A DNA stretch of 64,000 nt, taken from assembly GCF_000718555.1 (NCBI RefSeq), contig NZ_JOAN01000005.1, forward strand, positions 62,001-126,000, given 5' to 3'. This stretch comes from Micromonospora chokoriensis. Lineage in GTDB: Bacteria; Actinomycetota; Actinomycetes; Mycobacteriales; Micromonosporaceae. Of this stretch, positions 57,494 to 64,000 are shown piece after piece. Each line of letters starts with the position of its first letter. Position 1 is the first letter of the stretch. The position numbers and the translations under genes are program-made. A model generated the notes under the pieces. That model did no database searches, was not told where the DNA came from, and saw nothing but the letters and a program-made list of their open reading frames with translations.

Positions 57494-58299
57494 CGCCGCA
57501 GCAACCAGTCGATCGGGTGTTCCCGGTCCACCGTGAACCAGGCGGTGACCTCGCTTGCCGAGTTGAGCTGGAACGGTGGCGGAGACTTGGTCCAGCGCAG
57601 GCCGCCCGGGGCGGCCGGGTCGGGCTCCAGGGCGACCGTCACCCGCACCACGCTGCCGCGGGCGAGCAGCCGCCGGACGTCCGGCCCGGTGCCCAGGAAG
57701 GCGCGCAGTGACGCCTCGGTCTCCGGGAAGGCGCCGACCGTGGTCACCTGGCCGGCCAGGGTGCCGAACACGTTGCGCGGCGCAGCCGCGGCGGCCACCT
57801 CGACGGACACGCCGGGTTGCAGCAGCGGGGCGGCGACCGCGGGGGCGTAGACGACCGCCTGCAACGCGTCCCCGGCGGTGTCGAGCCGTTCCAGGTCGGC
57901 CAGGTGCGTGCCCGGGGTGACGATCTCGCCCTCCGAGACCAGCCAGGCGACGACGTACGCGTCACCCGGCGCGGTCTCCACCCGCACCTTGCCGTCCGCC
58001 GTGCGCAGGCTGTAAAGGGGGGTGCCCTTCGGCACCCGCTGGTGCGGTGCCGCCCACACCTTGGTGACCTGGCCGCTGTCGAGCGCGTCGAGGGCCGAGA
58101 TCCCGTTCGAGTGGATCAGCACCCCGGCCGCCTCGACGGTCCGGGGCACCACCGTGCGCACCGACCAGACACCCGCGGCGACGACGACGATGACCAGCGC
58201 GGTGGTGGCCAACCAGTTCGGCACCGTGGTCAGCCGGACCGCCCGGTCCAGTTGCTCGGGCGCCTCCAACTGGCGCAGCGCCTGCCGCCGGAACTTCAT
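57490..58299 (-). CDS. HlyD-like NHLM secretion protein
   Basis: A 269-residue protein with one membrane helix (about 30-52, ATTALVIVVVAAGVWSV) and an extracytoplasmic barrel/hairpin region typical of short NHLM-system HlyD proteins (VEAAGVLIHSNGISAL, VTKVWAAPHQRVPKGTPLY). It links the two ABC proteins to the outside. Both ends overlap neighbours by 4 bases (ATGA with SagB and with the peptidase-ABC gene). Confidence 0.88.
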   Translation of the reverse strand: MKFRRQALRQLEAPEQLDRAVRLTTVPNWLATTALVIVVVAAGVWSVRTVVPRTVEAAGVLIHSNGISALDALDSGQVTKVWAAPHQRVPKGTPLYSLRTADGKVRVETAPGDAYVVAWLVSEGEIVTPGTHLADLERLDTAGDALQAVVYAPAVAAPLLQPGVSVEVAAAAAPRNVFGTLAGQVTTVGAFPETEASLRAFLGTGPDVRRLLARGSVVRVTVALEPDPAAPGGLRWTKSPPPFQLNSASEVTAWFTVDREHPIDWLLRR

Positions 58300-59759
58300 G
58301 GCCGGCCCTGCGCCGCGGCCGGGCCGGTGGCGCGGCGCGAGCCGAGCAGGAAGTCGGCCACGCTCGGCTCGACCAGCGGGTCGATCCCGGACAACTCGGC
58401 GAAGGCCTGGGAGTCCCCGGCGCCGAGGGCGCACGGCGCCAGCCCCATGGCGGTGGCGACGAGGTACATCTGCTGGGTCAGCACACCCGCGTCCTTGAGA
58501 ATCATGGCGTAGCTCATCCCTTCGTACTTCCACATAAGCCGCTGGACCCGGGCGGTGACCACCAGGACCGTCTGCGGCGGCCGAGTCAGGGCGCCGGACG
58601 CCCGGGCGTACGCCAGCAGCCGGTCCGCGGCCGGTCCCCAGCCGGCGACCGGCTCCAGCCGGTGCCCGACGGCGTCGTAGTGGTAGAGCCCGGGGTCGAG
58701 CCCGGCGCAGCGCGCGACCAGTGGGTAGATCTCCAGCTCGTAGACGCCGCCGCCACCCGGGTAGGGCCGGTGGCCGATCTCCTGCCCGCCGGCCTCGCCG
58801 ACGGCGCTGGTGTGCTGCGAGCGGTGCAGAAACTCCGCCAGCCGCTCCAGCGGCAGCGGCGCCGCGTCGTCGTGTTCGCGCACGCTGCGCCGGTCCGTGA
58901 CGACCTGGCTGAACGCGGGATCCGCCTTGGCGATCGTCGCCAGGTCCGGCAGGGGCAAGTCCATCGCCCGGCCCCCGTCGTACGGACGGCGCAGCGGTTG
59001 CGGGGTGAAGCTCCCCCGCATCCGGTAGGTGCCGCCCACCGGCAGCGCGTGTCGGCCAGCCCGGGATCGGTGGTGCAGCCGCAGCTCCTCCGGCGACCAG
59101 TAGGCCAGCGGCGCGTCGTCGCACTCCGCCTCGAACTCGGCGTCGGTGACCAGGATCCGGGCGGTGGCCAGCTCGTCGAGCACCCGTCCGGCGACGTCCG
59201 GCGGCACGCCGAGCGTGCGGGCCACCGTCTCGGGTCCGACGCCCGGCGCGGCGGCGGCCAGTACCGCGCCGAGGGCGGCGTCGGCGCAGCCGACAACGAG
59301 GGTGCTCAGCGGTGATGCGGCCACCAGCATGCCCCGCTCGTGCTGGAGGGCGGCGAAACGGGAGAGCCGGTAGCGGACCCCGGGGGCGTGCAGGCGACTC
59401 TCCGGCAGGCTGCCTCGACCCAGGCCGGTGGGCACCAGGTCGAGCAGCGGCCGATCGTCGACCTGAACGCGGCGCTCCAGCCAGGAGTGGGCGAGCAGCC
59501 GGCGCAGCAGCAACTGCGCGGGCAACACCCGGTTCTCCCCTTCCAGGCCGCTGATCAGCCGGCCGACCTCGACGTCGTTGACCCAGTCGGCGGCGAGCCG
59601 CAGCAGCAGCGCCCGCCGTCCTATGCCCGGTTGCTCCAGGGTGAGCTGGAAGCGGGTCTGCCGCAGCGTCAGCGAGCCGTCCTCGCCGAGCCGCAGCTCC
59701 GCGTCACGGCGCAGCCGGTACGACTCCTGGATCGGCGGACCGCCGACGGAGCCGCTCAC
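58296..59759 (-). CDS. SagB-type azoline dehydrogenase
   Basis: A 487-residue protein. The C-terminal 250 residues are a SagB/ThcOx nitroreductase-like FMN domain (VVTDRRSVREHDDAAPL, RPYPGGGGVYELEIYPLV, GLYHYDAVGHRLEPV, MILKDAGVLTQQMYLVATAM). The N-terminal 230 residues (TLRQTRFQLTLEQPGIG...) look like a leader-recognition region. The enzyme oxidises thiazolines and oxazolines to azoles, which fits the Cys-rich core of precursor 2. A GTG start is used with a weak ribosome site, 52 bases after the cyclodehydratase gene. Confidence 0.92.
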   Translation of the reverse strand: MSGSVGGPPIQESYRLRRDAELRLGEDGSLTLRQTRFQLTLEQPGIGRRALLLRLAADWVNDVEVGRLISGLEGENRVLPAQLLLRRLLAHSWLERRVQVDDRPLLDLVPTGLGRGSLPESRLHAPGVRYRLSRFAALQHERGMLVAASPLSTLVVGCADAALGAVLAAAAPGVGPETVARTLGVPPDVAGRVLDELATARILVTDAEFEAECDDAPLAYWSPEELRLHHRSRAGRHALPVGGTYRMRGSFTPQPLRRPYDGGRAMDLPLPDLATIAKADPAFSQVVTDRRSVREHDDAAPLPLERLAEFLHRSQHTSAVGEAGGQEIGHRPYPGGGGVYELEIYPLVARCAGLDPGLYHYDAVGHRLEPVAGWGPAADRLLAYARASGALTRPPQTVLVVTARVQRLMWKYEGMSYAMILKDAGVLTQQMYLVATAMGLAPCALGAGDSQAFAELSGIDPLVEPSVADFLLGSRRATGPAAAQGRP

Positions 59760-59811
59760 GACGACCGCCGACCGACCGGGTCCACCACGGTGGTCATCTG
59801 CGCACCCCTCG

Positions 59812-62088
59812 CTAGAAGAAGACGTTCAGCGGATTGGCCGACGTCTCGTCGACGGCCAGTGGGCCCCGACCGAGGCGGGCCGGCACGTCCCACAGCCGGC
59901 CGGGACCGAGCCGACGCCAGAAGTGCCGCAGGCCCGGTACGACGACTTTCACCACCGCCAGGTCGACATCCGGACGGGACTGGTCGACGACGATCACCTC
60001 CAGGCCGGCCCGCTCCGCCCGGCGTACGCAACGACGCACGTCATCCCCGACGTCGCCGGTGCTCAGCGGCGGGTGGTCCGCCGTGGTGCGCGGCGGCCGG
60101 GTGGGATCCGGGGTCAGCCAGGGCTGGTCGGCCACCCGGACGGTGCCGAACCAACGCGCGGTGTCCGGGTCGTCGACGCCGTACCGGTTGCGGGCGGAGG
60201 TGGGTCCGGCGACGGCGGGCAGGAACTGGTTCACCTCGGTGAGCGCCCGGGTCAGCGCGACCCGCGCGTCCAGGTGCGCGCCGAAGCCGACCAAGACGTC
60301 CTCCGGCCCTCGATCGACCCGCCGGGACACCGCGGCGAACGTGGGTACGCCGAGGTCGGCGGTCAGGTCGAGGGCCCACAGTTCGCGGCCCAGGGCGGTG
60401 GCGTGATGGTCGACGCAGGCGGCGGTCCACGGGTCGCCGAACGAGGCGAGGTCCACCCCGGGCATCCGGGATCGGTGGTACCACCACAGGGCCACGCTGT
60501 CGCGCTCCACGAGTTCGCAGAAGCCCTGCAGGATCGCCTCGGACAGGTTGCCGCCGGCCGCGCAGCCATTCGAGTCGGCCGAGCACACCCCCAACCCGGT
60601 CAGCTCCGGATGCCCGTACCAGCAGTGCGCGGCGGGCAGCTCGCGCGGTGTCTGCCGGGTCAGCGACCAGCCCGTGGTCCAGTCCAGCTCCACGTCGTCG
60701 GGCAGCGGGCGGGGAATGCGGTGCAGGTGGCCCAGGTCGCGGTTGAGCCGGTGCCGGTCGGCGTACTGGCGTTCCGAGAAGAGCAGCAGCTCCCGCAGGT
60801 GTACCGCGCGGTCCGGACCGAGCTGCCGGTAGGTCGCCCGGTGCACCGGGCGGTCGCCGCGCCACACCCCGCAGTAGCGTTCCACCGCCTCCCCGACCGC
60901 GCTCATCCGGGCCTGCAGGTCGGTCCGGCCCTTGCCGCCGCTCTGCCCGCGCAGATTGCGGCGCAGCGCGGCGAGCTGGCGGGGCTGGGCGAAGTTGTGC
61001 CCGGCCGAGTAGGTGTGGGTGACGCCGTTGTCGGTCGCCTCCAGCGGAGTCAGCCGGCTCACCACGCCCAGATACCTGCTGACATGGTGGACGAGCGCGG
61101 CGTACGCCTCAGCGGGTTCCCGGATGCGGGACTCCCCGCCCCGACTGGGCTGGGCGCCGCTCGGTGGCAGGTCGATCCGGGGCTCGGCCTTGCCGACGAG
61201 GTCCGGGTCACCGCAGGCGGGGCACTGCGGCTGGCGTACCAGTTGGTGGCTCTCCGTGCTCAGGTCCCGGGTGTCCAGGGCGAGCATCCGGCCGGTGAGG
61301 CGGGGCGACGTGCCCCGTACGGCGAGCACGGCGAGTTCGGTGGCGAGCAGCCCGGCGGCCATGGTGGCCAGTCCGGGCAGGACCGCGCGGCCGGGCTGCG
61401 GCAGCGAGTCGGCCAGGTCCTGCCCGTCGAGGAAGGCGTTCACCTGTTCGTTCTCCTGCCAGCGTTGCCGCAGGCAGGCCCAGCAGCCGGTACGGCCCGG
61501 CACGAGGTGCGGGCCGAGGAATACGACGTTGCCGTGCGGCCGGGCCAGCGTCCACGCACGACCGGCGGCCAGGTGGCGGTCGTTGATCAGCGCCAGCCGG
61601 GGGTCGAGCATCGACGACGGCAGCACCAGCACCTGGGCGGTGCCCGGGCCGGGGTCCGGCGCGTCCGGCCCGACCACTGTCGGGGCGAGGCCGAGGGCGC
61701 GCAGCGCGTCGGCGGTCTCGGCCACCCGGGGTGCCCCGAGGTCCACGATGGTGACCGTTCCCCCGGCCATCCACCGCCGCCCGGCGTCGGGCGACACACC
61801 CCGGGCGTCCCAGCCGGCGGCCTCGGCTGCCGAGGTGTGCGCCGGACCGTTCACCAGAAGGCCGTGGTCGCGCAGCCGGGCGAGGGCTGCGGCGACGGCG
61901 GCGACCGGATGTCGGGTGGCCAGCCGGGCCACCACGTCGGCCAACGGCTCGACACCGTCGAGCTGGTCGGCCAGGTCCGCGGCGACCGGATCGTCGATGA
62001 GCAGGCTGCGGGTCTCCCCCAGCACCACGAGCGGGCCGTCAGGCAGCCGCACCGGCACGTAGTCCGATCGGAAGCGCGGACGCCACAT
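59812..62088 (-). CDS. fused E1-like/YcaO azoline cyclodehydratase
   Basis: A 758-residue TOMM cyclodehydratase. Residues 1-90 are a PqqD-like leader-binding region (LVVLGETRSLLIDDPVAADL). An E1-like part to about 330 has two CxxC pairs that can hold zinc (TGCWACLRQRW, QCPACGDPD). The YcaO domain follows, with AVGEAVERYCGVW and GFCELVERDSVALWW. The chain ends NPLNVFF rather than in the Pro-rich tail of many YcaO cyclodehydratases. It should cyclise Cys (and perhaps Ser/Thr) in the precursor 2 core. The ATG at 62088 has GGGAGGA 5 bases upstream; an in-frame start 12 codons earlier lacks one. Confidence 0.93.
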   Translation of the reverse strand: MWRPRFRSDYVPVRLPDGPLVVLGETRSLLIDDPVAADLADQLDGVEPLADVVARLATRHPVAAVAAALARLRDHGLLVNGPAHTSAAEAAGWDARGVSPDAGRRWMAGGTVTIVDLGAPRVAETADALRALGLAPTVVGPDAPDPGPGTAQVLVLPSSMLDPRLALINDRHLAAGRAWTLARPHGNVVFLGPHLVPGRTGCWACLRQRWQENEQVNAFLDGQDLADSLPQPGRAVLPGLATMAAGLLATELAVLAVRGTSPRLTGRMLALDTRDLSTESHQLVRQPQCPACGDPDLVGKAEPRIDLPPSGAQPSRGGESRIREPAEAYAALVHHVSRYLGVVSRLTPLEATDNGVTHTYSAGHNFAQPRQLAALRRNLRGQSGGKGRTDLQARMSAVGEAVERYCGVWRGDRPVHRATYRQLGPDRAVHLRELLLFSERQYADRHRLNRDLGHLHRIPRPLPDDVELDWTTGWSLTRQTPRELPAAHCWYGHPELTGLGVCSADSNGCAAGGNLSEAILQGFCELVERDSVALWWYHRSRMPGVDLASFGDPWTAACVDHHATALGRELWALDLTADLGVPTFAAVSRRVDRGPEDVLVGFGAHLDARVALTRALTEVNQFLPAVAGPTSARNRYGVDDPDTARWFGTVRVADQPWLTPDPTRPPRTTADHPPLSTGDVGDDVRRCVRRAERAGLEVIVVDQSRPDVDLAVVKVVVPGLRHFWRRLGPGRLWDVPARLGRGPLAVDETSANPLNVFF

Positions 62089-62238
62089 GGGTTCCTCCCG
62101 AGCTTCGTGGCCGGACCGTGGCACCGCCGGCCCCGCCGGCGATCACGGCTGCTGTCATCGTCGCGGTCCGGCGCGTCCGATCCGAGTGATGCCACCGGTT
62201 TCTGCCGTTGCCGACGCCGTGCCCGCTCGGCGGCAGGG

Positions 62239-63264
62239 TCAGCCGGCGGTGACGGTCAGCGCGGTGTCGTTGAGCCCCAGCACCGATGTGCCGACGGTCT
62301 GTGCCGGCACGAGCAGCACGAAGGTCTCCACCCGGGTCACCCGGATCGACTTTCCGCTGATCGCCTTGGGGTGACCGGTGGCGATCAGGTCCGGGCTCTG
62401 CGGCTCCAATCGGACGGTGGCCGGACCGCCGGGCGCCGGGCGCAGCGTGTCGGTGGCGTGGATCGTCAGAAAGGTGAGTGTGCCGGTCGGCACCGCGACG
62501 GCGCAGTCGGACCACTCGGCCCGGTCCATCGTCCGCTGCACCGCCCCGCCGACGCTGGCGAGCTGCTGCCCGTAGACCTCCCAACCGCCGGCGAACTGGC
62601 CGTCGAGCAGCGGGCTCGACACGACGAGGGACCGGTTGCCCGTCGTGGACCCGATGCTGCGGGCGAACACCTCGGCGGCGAGGGCCCGACGGCTGGTCTC
62701 GTCCAGGGCGGTGCCGCCCGCGGTGGCCGGCCGGCCGTCGATGCTCCGGGCGACCACTAGCGAAGGTTGGATGACTTGAACGTTGTGGCTGAGCTTCCAC
62801 TGGCCGTCGGCACCGAGCACGAACTGGCTGACGTCCGTGGGCGCCAACTCCGAGCCGGTCAGCCGGAGGGTGGCCGTGGCGAGGAAACAGGCCGGTTCGC
62901 CGGGTGGCACCGCGAAGACCGGGTTGATGTGCTGGAAGGACGGTTGCACACGCTGGTTGTACGCGGCCCTCCGTACTGCGGCGATGCTGAGGTCCAGCGA
63001 GGGCGACACCTCCTGCGCCCGCAGCGCCTCGACGTCGCCGGCCACCGAGGCGGCCGAGTCGGCCTGGTCGAAGGCGGTGAGCACGAGCGCGGCCCGATCC
63101 CGACCGAAAGTGGCCGGACCCTGGGGTGCCGGGGTGGCCGCGTCCACCGGCTCGCCACCACAACCGGTCAGCACGAGCAGCGCCACCGCGGCGGCGGCAA
63201 AAGGCATCGCCGGCACCGGCGCGGCGAGGGTACGCGGGCTCCTGACGGATCTTCTGCCGAGCAT
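62239..63264 (-). CDS. lipoprotein of unknown function in the RiPP cluster
   Basis: A 341-residue lipoprotein: a basic N-terminus, hydrophobic helix and lipobox LVLTGC with Cys35. The mature part starts with a helical region (DRAALVLTAFDQADSAASVAG) followed by a mixed domain with VFAVPPGEPACFLATATL and ending LGLNDTALTVTAG. No family is recognised. I chose the ATG at 63264 because GGAGG stands 5 bases upstream. It lies between the LuxR-type gene and the cyclodehydratase, in the same direction, so it may serve self-protection or export. It could also be unrelated to the peptide. Confidence 0.75.
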   Translation of the reverse strand: MLGRRSVRSPRTLAAPVPAMPFAAAAVALLVLTGCGGEPVDAATPAPQGPATFGRDRAALVLTAFDQADSAASVAGDVEALRAQEVSPSLDLSIAAVRRAAYNQRVQPSFQHINPVFAVPPGEPACFLATATLRLTGSELAPTDVSQFVLGADGQWKLSHNVQVIQPSLVVARSIDGRPATAGGTALDETSRRALAAEVFARSIGSTTGNRSLVVSSPLLDGQFAGGWEVYGQQLASVGGAVQRTMDRAEWSDCAVAVPTGTLTFLTIHATDTLRPAPGGPATVRLEPQSPDLIATGHPKAISGKSIRVTRVETFVLLVPAQTVGTSVLGLNDTALTVTAG

Positions 63265-63415
63265 CTCGTCCTCCATCCACCACCGGTTGACGGGAATCGC
63301 GCCCGATGCAGTCGAGTATGTGAGCGGCGCTCGGGCCACGACGGTGGCGGCGCGGCCTCGTGCTGCCCGGCCTGTCGACGTTGCACCGAACGACGTCATC
63401 GGGCCTGGATCCCAG

Positions 63416-64000
63416 TCATCGATCGGTGTCATCGAGCCGAGCGACCCAGGCGGCCAGACCCGACCGGGAAGCGACGCCCGTCTTGCGGTAGAGGCGGGTC
63501 AGGTGCGCCTCCACGGTGCGGGGGCTGATGTTCAGCTGCCGCCCGATCAGTCGGCTGGTGGCCCCGGTCGCCGCCAGCCGCGCGATGTGCCACTCCCGGT
63601 CGGTCAGGGCGGCGACCTCGCGCGGGCCGACCGGACGGGCCAGCCGCAGGGCGACCCGTTCCGTCCCGCACCACCCGGCCAACTCCAGCGCCCGGCGGCG
63701 GGCCCGCGCCGCCAGGCCGACCTGGTCCGCGGCTTCGGCCGCCCGGGCCAGGGAGGCCAGGGCAAGGCTGCGCCGTAGCACCATCCCGCCGGCACGGAAC
63801 AGGTCGGCCGCGGTCTCCAGGTGCGGCAGCGCCGCCCCGACCTCGCCGCGGGCGAGCAGCACCTCGCCGTACGCCGACTCGGCAAAGCCCCGCTGCCCGG
63901 GCAGACCGACCTGATCCGCCTCGGCCAAGGCCAGCCGCGCCTGCCGCTCGGCGTCGGCCACCTCACCCGCGGCGAGCGCGGCGGCGCAGAGCAGCTCGTA
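63416..64000 (-). CDS. LuxR-type transcriptional regulator (5' part outside window)
   Basis: The last 195 residues of a larger regulator. A TPR-like helical region (YELLCAAALAAGEVADAERQ, PHLETAADLFRAGGM) is followed by a LuxR/FixJ helix-turn-helix (LTDREWHIARLAATGATSRL, ISPRTVEAHLTRLYRKTGVA). TPR plus LuxR is the pattern of LAL-type regulators with an N-terminal ATPase, which would lie beyond the right edge. It is upstream of and in line with the second RiPP operon, so it is a candidate activator of modification and export genes. Confidence 0.88.
   Translation of the reverse strand, partial: YELLCAAALAAGEVADAERQARLALAEADQVGLPGQRGFAESAYGEVLLARGEVGAALPHLETAADLFRAGGMVLRRSLALASLARAAEAADQVGLAARARRRALELAGWCGTERVALRLARPVGPREVAALTDREWHIARLAATGATSRLIGRQLNISPRTVEAHLTRLYRKTGVASRSGLAAWVARLDDTDR

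Noticed and set aside
54977..57850. Plus-strand open frame of 957 codons over the NHLM genes, and 59578-62760 over the cyclodehydratase.
   Set aside because: Both are antisense shadows with low-complexity translation; the minus-strand genes have complete catalytic motifs and 4-base overlaps.

Overview
This is a high-GC window from a filamentous actinomycete. The gene families (a Micromonospora-type type VII secretion locus, mycosins, many GTG/TTG starts, an NHLM-type RiPP exporter) suggest Micromonosporaceae. That assignment is inference from gene content only.

Positions 1-33.5 kb hold a type VII secretion (ESX-like) locus. A minus-strand run carries eccD, eccB, two WXG100-size proteins, an Asn/Thr-rich small protein, two tandemly duplicated PPE/WXG-like proteins with Gly/Pro-rich tails, a YbaB-like protein and a small helical protein. 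It ends with a giant polymorphic-toxin-like protein of more than 4,400 residues that runs off the left edge. eccC is divergent from eccD. Convergent to eccC are two mycosin-like proteins, both without the catalytic His and Ser, and a LysM-like membrane protein. A secreted two-lobed lysozyme-like protein with a ricin-type lectin domain diverges from that group.

Positions 33.5-45.4 kb hold mostly exported or membrane proteins: a GH95-like glycosidase with fascin-like C-terminal repeats, a DUF2236/MpaB-like oxygenase, an LPXTG-anchored 5'-nucleotidase, an M48 metalloprotease with its small partner, and a secreted jelly-roll protein. The gaps contain strong hairpins and two long inverted repeats.

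Positions 45.5-64 kb hold a RiPP biosynthetic cluster that I regard as the most interesting part. Two NHLP-type leader precursors have completely different cores: a Cys-rich one (SCACCCPCCCT) and an aliphatic/Asn one without Cys, Ser or Thr. They lie upstream of a stand-alone YcaO, an overlapping TfuA and a radical SAM enzyme. A second minus-strand run carries a LuxR-type regulator, a lipoprotein, an E1-like/YcaO fusion cyclodehydratase, a SagB-type dehydrogenase and the three-part NHLM export system (HlyD-like protein, peptidase-ABC, ABC). A MerR-family regulator faces the precursor operon across a divergent promoter region. The content predicts a hybrid system with azole formation on one peptide and thioamidation and/or radical chemistry on the other, sharing one leader type and one exporter.
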